This document shows, one piece after another, positions 9,512-20,934 of a DNA stretch of 64,000 nucleotides (the stretch's first letter is position 1; each line of letters opens with the position of its first letter). A program made the translations under genes and the position numbers. The notes under the pieces were generated by a model, which did not search any database, was not told the DNA's origin, and saw nothing but the letters and a program-made list of their open reading frames with translations. The stretch covers positions 1-64,000 of the forward strand of contig NW_006763307.1 of the NCBI RefSeq assembly GCF_000218685.1, given 5' to 3'. This stretch comes from Serpula lacrymans var. lacrymans S7.9 (Eukaryota > Basidiomycota > Agaricomycetes > Boletales > Serpulaceae).

Positions 9512-11072
9512 ATGTATCAGAGATCTTTGGGGACCTGGCTCGTAGTTTTAACGACGCTATTAGGCCTTCCAAGGATCATTGCTCAAAATTCAAACGTGAC
9601 TTGCGTGGATCTGCTTTGGGTATGTCAACCTATCTTTGCCAAGCAAGTGTACGAATGCAAGTTTCAAAATCTGTTCATGTTACCACAGGCAAAAAATGGA
9701 TTGGGTCAAACCCCCTGCGAAGTCGCGTCTTGGTGATAGTGTGCTCCGGAGGTTTGTGTCAGACCACTGATTGATTTCCTACCTTGACTCAGTTGATATG
9801 CACCAAATATCATAGTATATACTGTAACCCCTTTAGCACCCGGAACACACTATGGTGTTTCATTCAACGGGGCGCCTGAAAGCTGCCTGTGCAACTCTGT
9901 TGTTTACTCGCTATTTAGTGCTTGCGCAGGCTGTCAGGACCGAACATGGATACCGTGAGTGATACTCGCGAATTCCATGATTCCAAACTGATAAACATCT
10001 TAGCTGGACTACCTGGAATGAAAACTGTAGTACGGCTTACTACCAAGAGTGAATCATTCTAGAATCATCAGAGGGTAAGTAGTTTACTAATGGTCCTCTT
10101 AGATTTCCAGACCGCATACCCCAGCAAACTGTCGTTCCTGGATGGGCATATCTTGATATTAACGCTGTTGTAAGCTTTTATTCCCTCTAATGAAAACCTT
10201 CAAATAGTGATTTTGCTTTGGAAAGGGGGGCGGCTCTTTCAACGCTACTGCAGCGCAGTTAAATTTATGTTAGTGGCCTAACATTTATGTGTGCTAAAAG
10301 TTTATAACGTGCATTTCAGTCGCCCCTGCATCATCGGCAACTGTAGTACGACCTACAACAATGTCCTCTAGTGCGACATCCGCTGCCACTCATGCTTCTA
10401 ACCCATTGATGTCCACAACGACTGGCACTCTTGGCGCATCGGCGGCATCGGGCTCATCGACGGCATCTGGCACATCGACGGCTTCTGGTTCATCGACGGC
10501 TTCTGGCACATCGACGGCTTCTGGTTCATCGACGGCTTCTGGTTCATCGACGGCTTCTGGTTCATCGACGGCATCTGGTTCATCGACGGCATCTGCCTTA
10601 TCGATGGCATCTGGCCCAACCAACGCTCCCAGTTCCTCACACTCAGAGACGGGTGATATCGCAGGTGGTGTTGGTGGTGTAGCTGGTATAGGAATCATAG
10701 CTGCAGTTGCCGTGTATCTCATGCGCCGTCGCGCAAAAGCACAATCCAGTCGCGGCCCATGTGGGAAATCGTCAATAGATTATTCATCGATGGGGCAGCC
10801 TATATCTCCACGCATTTACGAAGGCACGGCGCAGAACAATTATAAGCGACCGAGACTCTTCGTACGTGTCATTGTTTGCTATAATCAGCTTCATCAGATT
10901 GAGCCCTTGTATCCAGAACACGGATGATCCTAATACGTACCCCACTCATTCACATAACTCAGTCACATACAGCAACAGTTCCGACTCACAGCCCAATATT
11001 CGGCCATCTATGCCTAACGTTCAGACCAGTCCACCACGCTCTGGCCCATATATCGGCTTGGCTCAGATTTAA
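9512..11072 (+). pseudogene. Ser-rich type I membrane protein with Cys-rich ectodomain; one-base frameshift
   Basis: The start MYQRSLGTWLVVLTTLLG is a signal peptide ending near IIAQNSNVTC. Exons joined over short introns give NGLGQTPCEVA, then VCSGG, PGTHYGVSFNGAPESCLC, NSVVYSLFSACAGCQ, WTTWNENCSTAYYQ, VVPGWAYLDINAV and GGSFNATAAQ. These are the ordered blocks of a common, unnamed agaricomycete surface-protein family. Then come the tandem hexapeptide region, a TM helix (GVAGIGIIAAVAVYL followed by RRR), and a tail with NTDDPNTYP ending YIGLAQI. A one-base loss near 9730 (GTCGCGTCTTGG) throws exon 2 into TGA TAG. Removal of one base at that point is the simplest explanation, but a sequencing error is possible. 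The family has no established role; a wall or surface sensor is only a guess. Confidence 0.65.
10436..10615 (+). repeat. 18-bp tandem repeat encoding (G-S/T-S-T-A-S)n
   Basis: About ten head-to-tail copies of an 18-bp unit (TCATCGACGGCTTCTGGT and variants) lie inside the Ser/Thr-rich stalk of the surface-protein gene. Because the unit is a multiple of three without stops, several other frames stay open here; these are shadows. Such stalks are usually O-mannosylated and vary in length between alleles. Confidence 0.9.
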
Positions 11073-12970
11073 CCCCTTTGTCATTGTTTTCTTCGATAGG
11101 TTGACAAATTTATGTTTTTCCTTGGTAGATTTCAAAATCACGACTGATAGTCATCGCTATTTATCATTCTTCATCCTGGAAGTATTCGTCGCATACTGGA
11201 GATGTGATAGCTTTGGTGATGTCACATTCACTTTGGACATCAAAAATTGTTGTACAGCATCTACGTCATTTGCAAATGTTATTGGGCTTGTTAATTTTCC
11301 AGTGAGATTCATGTCAGATTTTGCAGGGAGCTGTACTGACTACGTACATAGTTTGGGTACTCATTACTGCTTGACTCGTAAGTGAGATCATGATGTTCTA
11401 AGTTTCTACTTACTCTCCATTTGAACTCAGATTACAAATTGTAGTACACAGTGTGCTGGCATCACGTATCTTATTCAATCTTCGTAAAAGTGATGCACAT
11501 GTGCATAACATTGATACTAGTCTCAGCATGTTGGCTGCACTGAGTACTGTCAGGTTTCAATCTGCCACCCTAGGTGAGAGGGAGGAACCTGAAGGAAGTA
11601 GTGGCCTGTGAGGGTGACATACAGGAAGAGAGTATTAGATCCTTTATATTCACAATAAGGCACAGTGTTTGACTAGTGGATTCAGCAAACACTATGCAAA
11701 TGACTCAGATTGTTCACTGCCAAGTATTGTTAAACTGGTTTATGCCAATGCTGAAGTCAGATTCTTTACTTACTTTGAGATTTTGTCACACCTCATTAGG
11801 GATGGTAAATTCTGGTTCAGATAAATGGTTCAGAACTGAGAACTGTCATCATGTGTTACAGAAAAATCTTCCATGTAAATATCTGATAAATGTATTGAGT
11901 GTAATGTCTATAATAAATGAAATAATGATAATGGTGTTTGTATTTGAATATATGCAATACATCATAGAGGTTGGTTTCTCAAGCCTCCTCATGATTTCAC
12001 ATCAGGAGATGGAGGAATTTTCCATAATGTCATACAATGACCTTATAAGGCTTATAATGAGTAACATGCCAATAATAATTGTACCTTGGACTGTAAGGCT
12101 TCATAATACAATATAGTGGATGTTAGACGTAGAGGATCAAGGTGTGAGGGCAAGCAGTCATGAAGCGCCTAGAAAGGAAGGAGTATAAGTTAAGATGGTC
12201 TGTGCACCAATATATCCCATCAGTAAAAATTTTGGTTCCGTCTTACTTATAAGTTGGCCTGGTTGCCACGTAGCACCTCAGACTCATCTACGAGTTCTGA
12301 GGTGAGACCCTTATTTTCCCCCCCTTCAAATACCTAGCTAATCATTAGTATAGCTCTTATCTTATCTAGATCAAACCCAAACGATTTCAGTGGAAACATG
12401 CTGCACCAATCTCTGGCATAATTGTGGCAATCTGCAACTTCAAATGAAACATAGAAAACAGTGTGGTTTTGTAGTCACAACTAATATTGCAATACATTGC
12501 TGTTTACATGCTGTATTTGGTACATGCCTCAGTCTATCCACATCCGAGTCATCATTATCAGCAACTCCAAAACCTGACCATATTTGGGGCATCTATAAAA
12601 CTCCAGTAATCATGGCTTTGTTCAGCTAGACCTAGAAGTAGTCGCAAAACATGTATGGCGTTATAGTGGAAATGTCTGTTCCTAATGACTAACCTATACA
12701 CAGTATTTTGTGTTGTCTTGCAATTTCTCGTTGCCAACTTGTGCATATCCAGCATCCTGGAGTTACTGGGTTATTGTACAAAGTAGAAAATCTTACTTTT
12801 GACTTATGTATGTCTTTGCATGCTCATGTCAGATGCTCAAAATGTCGCAATGAAAGGACACTGTTGCCCCTCCCTACAGTGATAACTAAATCTTGCATCA
12901 TCATATTGAACATTGTAAGATGTTCCCAAGTTAATTGATGTTAGAGAACTTTGGCCAATTTCTCCCTAGC
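11073..12970. other. AT-rich intergenic region, no supported gene
   Basis: Contains an open frame at 11676-12116 (146 aa) and one at 12390-12629 with no recognisable motif, AT-driven composition and no splice partners. I do not call them genes. The right end (…CCCTAGC) is the insertion point of the gypsy element; the sequence resumes after 20374. Confidence 0.5.
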
Positions 12971-13386
12971 TGTTACGATAACACAATTTTCGGACCTTTC
13001 CTTCTTTTTCATTCTCTGCTTTAACCTTGTACACTTTAGCTTTCACACATGGTGCCACGCGGCACTTCCCCTTTTTGTTCAAACTCCCTTTCTCGCGCCG
13101 CATTGCCTTCTTCTCATTTTAGATACAACTCTCTCACACAGTGGAGCTAGTCATGCGGGCTAGGCCCCATGACATCATCAGCCACTGACTTTATCAACTG
13201 TACAGTACATAAGTACAAACACTCTGTATTAGTATATATACCCCAATAGATCCAGGAGACTCCTCAGCCAGTCCTCCTGTTGTTAACCAACAAACTCTCT
13301 GCAGCCTAAGGGGTAACTACTCCCTCAACGTCTTCTTTATAGTGTGTTCTTGTGTGCGCCAGAGTAACTAACTCTTGGTTGTAACA
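12971..13386 (+). repeat. Gypsy 5' LTR (416 bp)
   Basis: Starts TGTTACGATAACAC and ends GGTTGTAACA. It contains the TATA-like stretch AGTATATATACCCC near 13230, the likely promoter core. It matches the 3' LTR at 19971-20369 with many substitutions and small indels, so the insertion is not recent. Confidence 0.93.
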
Positions 13387-13915
13387 TTAGGACTCGCTCT
13401 TTCTACTCTCTCACACATTGTGCAAAAAAAAAAAAGTCCCACTGGGCACCCGGACTCCAAGGTGAAGGAGATTTGGTTATTGGTTAGGAATATCCCGCGT
13501 AGCAGATAGGTGCGCTCTTCGCGACGGCCTTGTAGTGCTTTGGGAGAAGAACCAAAACCTTTGATACGCGGCCCCCAGCATTAAGGGGAGTACTATAGCT
13601 CAGCAGTTGATGTGGAACCTCTGTTGATTAGATTTTAGAATACAAAACTTCTTCTTCAAATACCTCTGACCAGGCCGGGCACTTGCCTCCGCCAGTCTGG
13701 AGAAGGGTTGACAGCTTAACAAGCGGACCACCCCCTGACAACCGTTCGGACCAGGGTTTATTATGAATAACTTTTATATAAACTTTCAAATACTATAGTG
13801 TGGGTAGTCGGAGATTGAGATCCGATACTCAGCTGGGAAGAGGTTGATCCGCAGATAACAAGCGGGGACCCCCAGTTACATTTTTTTTATTACTTTACAA
13901 AGAGAACAAGTCGAC
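13387..13915 (+). other. Gypsy 5' untranslated leader
   Basis: Noncoding stretch between the 5' LTR and gag, with a run of 12 A near 13424. I could not identify a convincing tRNA primer site directly after the LTR. Self-priming, known in some fungal gypsy lineages, is possible but not shown. Confidence 0.5.
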
Positions 13916-14977
13916 ATGTCGTCGCAACAAGATGTCAACGCTCTGCTGCATAACATGTGGCAGCAGATCTTGGCATTGACCAATCAACTCGCCGAGCTGC
14001 AGGCAAATCCCCCTGCGGCAACCCCCTCGGTTGAGAAGAAATTCAACAAGAAAGTCGAAGTTGTTGCTGACCCTGGTGCCTTCGAGGGAGACAGAGCGCG
14101 ATTCGCCAAGTGGTGGATCAAACTCCAGATTTGGGTTAAGGCAAATTGGGACTCATTTGCCGACGATTTTTAGGTGGCCACTGCGGTGCTATCTCGACTA
14201 AAAGGACCTGTGGCAGGTCGATGCGCCCAAGTTAGACTACAGGAGTGCTACACCGCGGGAGTGTGGCCGACCTGGGGCGATCTCAAGAAAGAGATCGAAA
14301 AATATTTCAAACCACAAGCTGAGCGTGACTGGGCGCATCAGCAAATCCGTTCCTTCAAACAAGGAAATATGAGGACGGATGACTATGTTACCCGGTTTCT
14401 GGCCCTCTCCATCCAAGGAGGGCTTGGCAATGAACATGCAGTAGAACTGCTGGAGCGCAATGTGAACCCTTGCATTGCAGAACAGATCTACTTGCAGGAT
14501 ACAAGAAATGAAAACCTGGCCCTGGCGGCTGAGGAAGTATGACGAGTTGGTAGAGCCATGGAGCTTTACCAAATGCACCAAGGTGGCGGGTCCACCACCA
14601 AAAACAATACATCCCAGAGGCGCCCTGGGTCATCAAACCATCAAAACCATTCTCACGGGTTCAAGCCGTTCGGGCTACAACCAGGGCAGGGAGCCCCTAT
14701 GGATATTGGCACGGTCCAAGGAGGACAGATGCGCAGATTCCAGGGGAACTGCTATAATTGCAGCCAAGAGGGACACATGTCCCAAGACTGCAGAAAAGGA
14801 GCGCAGGCCGCTCAACAAAAAAATAACCAAGGGTGCCAGGCGCGCCAATTAAAGTCTGAGAAACCGGACGATCGGCTCCAAACTCTGGCCGGTCGTTCGT
14901 ACGACGAAATCCGGGCCTTCTTTTATGATCAGCAAGCTGCTGAAATGAAGGCTCAGGGAAAAGAGTTCGGAGCTTAG
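13916..14977 (+). pseudogene. Gypsy gag (two in-frame stops)
   Basis: A single reading frame starts MSSQQDVNALLHNMWQQ and ends GKEFGA. The middle is a retrotransposon gag core (WPTWGDLKKEIEKYF, FKQGNMRTDDYVTRFLAL). A CCHC zinc knuckle CYNCSQEGHMSQDC lies near 14752-14793 and would bind RNA. Stops are TAG at 14171-14173 and TGA at 14540-14542; the second, in GTATGACGA, fits a CGA to TGA change. Pol lies in a different frame after the stop, so the intact element probably used a frameshift. Confidence 0.9.
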
Positions 14978-14996
14978 GTCACTTGGGTGCCTTCGC

Positions 14997-16806
14997 TGTC
15001 GATGATGAGAACTGTTGTTAGAAAACCACACACAAAACAAACTAACACACAATCCTCCCAGATTCCACGGAACTTGTTTATGGGCTTTGCCTCCTAGAAC
15101 AGTGGAGTGGTCTGGTTGTTCGTGGGGTGGTACGTATAAAGATCCTTCAAAGTAAAACCCAGAGGTGTATGAGTGTGGGTTTTGAGGAGGAGGGATAGTT
15201 GAATTTATAGAAGGATAGGGGCTTGGTGACGAGTATAGACGAGCACTACCTTGCTAATCGTAGCAGAAGGTAGGTTTGAGAACGACAATATGACAAGGTT
15301 CCCAGTGATAGCAGGCTCCTGACGCACAAACTATAGTGCTCAGAAGGACTCTAATCGAAAGGGATAACAATGACTTCAAAAGTGGGAAGTGACAATGACC
15401 GCAGTTAACAGTAGTAGCAGTGGGAAGTGTTGTGACCACACTGGATCACAAGTAGCAGAGTAGTGAACTTGAGATTAGGGAAGAAGTCTCGATTGGAGTT
15501 CTTGTTGTTTTTTTACAAGGTAAAATACAGGGGTTTATATAGTAAAAGAGAAGTAGGCTATGCACAGTATAGCTGTGCAAAAAGAATGAGAAAGAATATG
15601 AAGGAAGGAATGTACGCTGACAAATCCTGCGTAGGTAGTACAGGATAAGATTGTCAAAAAAAAAGAAAAGAAAGGGATAGAACAATAAATGCTGTGAGTA
15701 ATGTCACAGGTTTGTACAGCCATAAAGTAAAGTCCAATAGCAAAAAGAGAGCAGGAAGATCATGATGTCATGGGAAGATGCAGTAAAAAAGGGCAAGGCA
15801 AAACACTATCAGTATCAACACAGTTCCTTTATTGTCAGTCAGGCATTCTAAAAAAATATGTGTCCATAAAAATGATTCAAAAATCAAAAATAGTTGCACT
15901 GTAAATGAATGTTCTGCTGAAAAAAAAGAAACTGGAGCCACCGGTCCACCACCTAGTCCAAATCTGACAGTTCCATGGCCTTACCAATGGACTGGTTGTG
16001 TTGGACCACCTGATCAAACGAGGGAGGGAGAGGAGTAGTTCCAATTTGGAACAAGTGAGTCCCAGGCAGCGTGTGGTAGGTGTAGCTGTAGCGAAGACGA
16101 TGGACAAATGATAAGTGTACCCAAGTGAATGGGACAGCGATGAACATGGGCGACGCAAGGGGATGAACCTTCTCCAGCTCAAAAATTACCCACCCACGCT
16201 CCAACCAGGCAAGACGAGCGACCGATGTTTTGATAGTATATGATGGCAGATCGACGTCATGAAGATGGACCTGTTGCCCTATTTGGACCGGCCGCCGGGG
16301 CTTTGCTGATATCAGCAGTGGCACGTGGTAGTCAACGGATCGGCGACGGAAGCGGATAGGAAGTGGTGACATCAGAAATGGTGGGGGAGCAAAGAAGATG
16401 AGGAGGAGGAGGGTGGAGGTGACGAGGAGGTGAACTAAAATGGGGACCCAGAAACGACCGTCGGGTGAGAATAAAAAGGAGAGGAAGGGGCCCATGGTGG
16501 GGCTAGGCAAAGGAAGGGGAGTAAGGGAAACGACAAAAGCGAGGGCGCAATGCAATGTGTAGCCAGTGGCGATGCGAAAATTTGCCGAAATGCCAAAACG
16601 CGGAAAGTACCGGATGGAAAAGCAAAGGTGAGCGTGACTGGATTGCCTAATAGAGGTGGTGCTGATCAGCCACAAGTTCAAAAAGGGCAATATTAATTAC
16701 TATTCCACGTGGCACTGTGCCTGTGTGGCGCAAAGGCGAGTCTTTTTGAATATTCGCTTCGTTATTGACACTTGTCCATGCTACCAATCAACTTTGGTGC
16801 ATGACA
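14997..16806. mobile_element. 1.8-kb insertion between gag and pol of the gypsy element
   Basis: The block starts TGTCGATGATG and ends GGTGCATGACA (TGTC...GACA termini) with flanking TCGC at 14993-14996 and 16807-16810. Removing it plus one TCGC joins GGTCACTTGGGTGCCTTCGC to TCCTATGAAC and restores a continuous pol start (GHLGAFAPMNNEVN), which supports both boundaries. It contains no transposase or RT that I recognise. A 245-codon minus frame (15953-16690) inside it is proline/leucine-rich without known motifs. Its right terminus recurs inverted at 27913-28268. It may be a long solo LTR or a non-autonomous element; the part before about 15830 could be a second insertion. Confidence 0.7.
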
Positions 16807-16810
16807 TCGC

Positions 16811-19800
16811 TCCTATGAACAATGAAGTAAACCACAACAAGGTGGCCCCTGCTCCGGGGTGTTGCACGAGCAATAAAGGAAAGACGGGGATGGCTCCCCA
16901 ATTTGTAAATAGATTTCTAAATTTGTTATCTGAAGTATGTACTTGTATGAAGCATTGTGACTGTAATATTTATAATACTACTGCTGCACCAGCATCTCCC
17001 TTGGAGCGTGGCCCCAGCGAGACAAACACTAGGGTGCTTGATTCTGGTAAAAATAAAATAGAAAAACATGTAGCGCTTGACACTTCTTCTCTGGAGCCAC
17101 CCTTTCCCGAAATCCCAAGGTGTGTGTTGATGCGCACGTATTGCACATATTTATTCCAAAAGGAGATCTGTTTAGACGTTGGTGTGGAAAACCTTGCCCA
17201 GGGCAGAGTACACCCAACCAGCGCACTGCTTGATTCAGGTGCTAACGGAATCTTCATAGGTCAGGTCTGGGCAGAGCAGATTGGACTCCCCCTTGTAAAA
17301 TTAGATGCATCTATTCCTGTCTATAATGTTGACGGTATGCTTAACGCGGGTGGCTGCATCACGCACAAATGTTCTTTTGTTGTTGAATACCAAGGACACA
17401 GAGAACGAGCCACCGCCGAAGCTACCCAACTAGGGAAGATTAATTTAATCTTGGGCTGTAGCTGGCTATTTAAACACAATCCTGAGATCGGCTGGCAGAC
17501 AGGGGTTGTCACATTGTCACATTGCCCTCAGGAGTGTGTGAACTTGGGTAAACCAAATCATGTCCGTCACAATGAGCGTCTTGAGAAGATAAACGCTGGT
17601 CATGTTTATGAGCTCAGATCTTTAGAAAAGATTGACAATGACAATGATGAGGTAAAACCCGAAGAAGAGATTAAGAGGCTAGTACCTCCTGAGTACCATG
17701 ACTTCTGGAAAGTCTTTTCAAAACATAAATCAGAGCGCTTCCCAGAGGCTAAGCCTTGGGACCATGCTATAGATTTGAAGGACACCTTCAAACCGAGAAA
17801 AGGACACATGATACCACTCTCTGCTCCAGAAAGAGATGAGGTATCAAGTTCCATAGACGAACAACTTAGGAAGGGTTACATCAGACCTTCCAAAAGCCCT
17901 ATGATGTCCCCGGTGTTCTTCATTCCTAAAAAGGATGGTAAGAAGCGTATGATTATGGACTATCGTTACGTGAATGAGCACACGGCTAAAAATGCGTATC
18001 CGCTGCCTTTGATCAGTCAGCTAGTAGACAAATTGGCTGGTGCCAAGATCTTGACAAAGATGGATCTCAGATGGGGGTACAATAATGTAGGAATCAAAGA
18101 AACAGATGCTTGGAAGGCCGCGTTCACGTGCCACCGAGGATCCTTTGAACCCCTTGTCATGTTCTTTGGGTTGACCAACTCACCGGTGACCTTCCAGAGC
18201 ATGATGAACGAGATCTTTGCGGATATAGAAAACTGTGTCATCATTTACATTGACAATTTATTAATATTTACAAAGTCGGACGATGAGGCTGAGCATGACA
18301 GGATCGTGCAAGAAGTCCTTTGATGCTTACAGGAACGGGACCTATTCGCCAAACCCGAAAAATGTAATTTTAAAGTGAAGGAAGTAGACTTCCTCGGTAT
18401 GATCATAGGCCAGAACGGAATCAGGATGGATCCTGAGAAAGTTCAAGCTATCTTGGATTGGCCAAAACCTACTCGCGCCAAAGGAGTTAGGGCCTTCCTT
18501 GGCTTAGGCAATTTCTACCGAAGGTTTATCGAAAACTTCGCAAAAATCACGAGACCGTTGAACGGTCTCACTAAAAAGGGCATTGTTTGGCACTGGGGCG
18601 CCAAGGAACAAGAAGCTTTTGATAAGCTTAAACAGGTGTTTACAACGGTGCCCATATTAGCATTTCCAGAATTGGACAAAGAGTTCCGGCTAGAAACCGA
18701 CTCTTCTGATTTTGCTACTGGGGCTGTTCTATCAATTAAATGCCCTGACGATCTTTGGAGGCCTTGTGCCTATTTATTGCATAGTTTGTCGCCTACAGAG
18801 CGCAACTATCAAATCTACAATAAAGAGATGCTGGCCATCATTAGAGCTCTAGAGCACTGGCGGCACTACTTAGAAGGTGCTAGGCACCAATTTGAAATCT
18901 GGACCGATCATGAGAATCTGGAGCATTTTATGGCGGCCGAGACTTGAACCGAAGACAGGCCCGCTATGCGGTATACTTGTCAAGGTTTAATTATAAATTA
19001 ATTCATAAGCCTGGAAGCTCTATGGGGAAAGCAGACACTTTGTCCAGAAGAGAGGTTCATGCCAACGGCATCGAAGATGATAACAAAGGTGTTACCCTGA
19101 TAGACCAATCAAGGGTTGCCAATGTTAGAATTGGACAGGATTCCAATCTTCTGGAAGTCTTCAAGAAAGACATCTCCTCAGAAGAGAAGGCGCGCCTTGA
19201 CGGCAATGAAAACTATTTATGGGAAGACGGGCTCTTCCATTTTAAAGACAAAATCTATGTGCCAGAGTCCGCAAGGATCAAGGCAATAGATGGACATCAC
19301 AACACTCCAGTGGCTGGGCACCCTGGGTGGCAACGAACAATGGAGTTGATCTCCAGAAATTATATGTGGCCTGGCATGGTCAAAGACGTACAGGAATATG
19401 TAAAATCCTGTCTGAGATGTGCCATGGCTAAGAATTCTCACCAACCGCCGGCCGGTAAACTTATGCCAAATCTGATACTAGCTGGTCCCTGGCAGGATAT
19501 ATCGGTTGACTTTACAATGGATCTGCCCAAGTCAAATGGGTATGATTCAGTAATGGTGGTAGTGGATCGCTTCTCCAAAGAAGTGGTATTCATACCCACC
19601 AATAAAATCATTACCGCTGCTGGTACAGCAGATTTATTTAAAGATTTTGTATGGCCTATCCATGGGTTACCAGAAACGGTTATCTCTGATAGAGGACCTC
19701 AATTTGCTAGCGAATTTACGAAAGAATTATGCCGGATGCTGGGTATCAAACCTAAATTATCAACGGTGTTCCATCCGCAGACTGATGGACAAACGGAGAG

Positions 19801-19970
19801 ACTCAACCAGGAGTTGAAACAATATCTCCGGATATTTATTAATGACAAGCAGACAGATTGGGCCAAGTGGCTAAAGATAGCCCAGTTCTCATATAATATT
19901 AAACAGTTGTCGGCTACAGGAAAGGCACCATTCGAGGTTACTAGATCGTACCTCCCCAGAATGGGTGTAG
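16811..19970 (+). pseudogene. Gypsy pol (protease-RT-RNase H-integrase), broken
   Basis: Protease motif ALLDSGANGIF is near 17226. RT includes RKGYIRPSKSPMMSPVFFIP and TKMDLRWGYNN, but the catalytic box is IIYIDNLLIF near 18245, with Asn where the family has the second Asp of YxDD. RNase H shows LETDSSDFATGA and integrase shows the H..H and CLRCAMAK zinc-finger residues, VDFTMDLP, SDRGPQF and a conserved Glu in NQELKQYL. Defects: TGA at 18321-18323 (CTTTGATGC, fits CGA to TGA); a one-base shift near 18943 (GCCGAGACTTGAACCG); and the C-terminus lost at the 3' LTR. Confidence 0.93.
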
Positions 19971-20369
19971 TGTTATGATAACACAATTTTCGCACTTTCC
20001 CTTTACTTTTATTTCTCCGCTTTAACCTTGTACTATAGCTTTCACACACAATGCCATGCGGCACTTCCCCTTTCTTGCGCTGCGTTGCCTTTCTTCTTAT
20101 TATGGACACAACTCTCTCACACAGTGGAGCTGGCCATGCGGGCTAGGCCCCATGACGTCATCAGCCACTGTCGCTATCAACTGTATAGTACACATGTACA
20201 AATAACCCTGTAGAAGTATATATACCCCAATAGATCCAGGAGACTCCTCAGCCAGTCCTCCTGTTGTTAACCAACAAACTCTCTGCAGCTCAAGGGGTAA
20301 CCACTCCCTCATCATCTTCTTTATAGTGTGTTCTGTGTGCGCCAGAGTAACTAACTCTTGGTTGTAACA
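19971..20369 (+). repeat. Gypsy 3' LTR (399 bp)
   Basis: Starts TGTTATGATAACAC and ends GGTTGTAACA, then the target duplicate CTAGC at 20370. It directly follows truncated integrase codons, so the polypurine tract and pol 3' end were lost by deletion. Confidence 0.93.
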
Positions 20370-20389
20370 CTAGCCTTTCAAGTGCTTTA

Positions 20390-20720
20390 CAGTGGTTAGT
20401 GAGTATTGTAATGTTCTCCAATACAGAGTAATCTCCTGTCTGTTTTATCAAAAGGTGCAGAAACTGCAGTACCATGCAAATGAATACATCAACATTATAA
20501 ACTGTCTATTGTTTTTGTTATCATAACAAATTGGTCAGGTTAGCTAGTGTTCGGAATATTTTGACTGACCTCTCAATAGCCTCTAAGTACTTTACAGCCA
20601 TGGGTAGTTATTGTGATGTACTCAAATACAGAATAAGTTTCTGTCTGTATTATCAAATGGGGCAGAAGTTGTGACAACATACAAGCAAATGCATTGTAAA
20701 TGTATTGTTCATGTTTGCCA
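20390..20720. repeat. Degenerate tandem duplication (about 140-160 bp, two copies)
   Basis: 20390-20520 and 20585-20720 share an order of similar segments: AGT(G/A)CTTTACAG, AATACAGA(G/A)TAA, CTGTCTGT.TTATCAAA, GCAGAA and ATGCAAATG. No coding signal. This is the sequence resuming after the gypsy target duplication. Confidence 0.5.
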
Positions 20721-20934
20721 TATCAAATAGATCCATAAATCATTGCTCCTCTCAAGAATATGTAGAAAGGTATGAATGGTGCAGAAACAAAGCATTATAT
20801 AGTCCTTGCAATATATACGATTTGAAGCTACTACATAGTAACCATTATATAGGTATACATTATGAGCAGGTAGATTCCAGCAAGAATAAAGCATCAGTTG
20901 CAAATTCTCTCCTGCGCGGCTTGTTGTGCAGCTA

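Larger units (their letters stand above)
12971..20369 (+). mobile_element. Ty3/gypsy LTR retrotransposon, inactivated, with a nested 1.8-kb insertion
   Basis: LTRs are at 12971-13386 and 19971-20369, both TGTTA...TAACA, with target duplication CTAGC at 12966-12970 and 20370-20374. Order is gag, protease, RT, RNase H, integrase. Pol joins the 3' LTR right after PRMGV of integrase, so the C-terminal integrase module and any chromodomain are deleted. Gag has two in-frame stops, RT one, and there is a one-base shift before the RNase H/integrase junction. Confidence 0.95.

Noticed and set aside
10390..10722. Long antisense and +1 frames over the Ser-rich stalk (VDEPEA and HRRHLAHRR repeats)
   Set aside because: They arise because the 18-bp repeat has no stops in several frames; only the GSSTAS frame joins to a TM helix and conserved tail.
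11676..12116. 146-codon gene in the AT-rich gap
   Set aside because: No motif, no splice partners, composition explains the open frame.
15953..16690. 245-codon minus-strand gene
   Set aside because: Lies wholly inside the insertion in the gypsy element, is Pro/Leu-rich without known motifs, and its diverged copy at 27.9-28.27 kb is just sequence homology. Kept only as part of the element.
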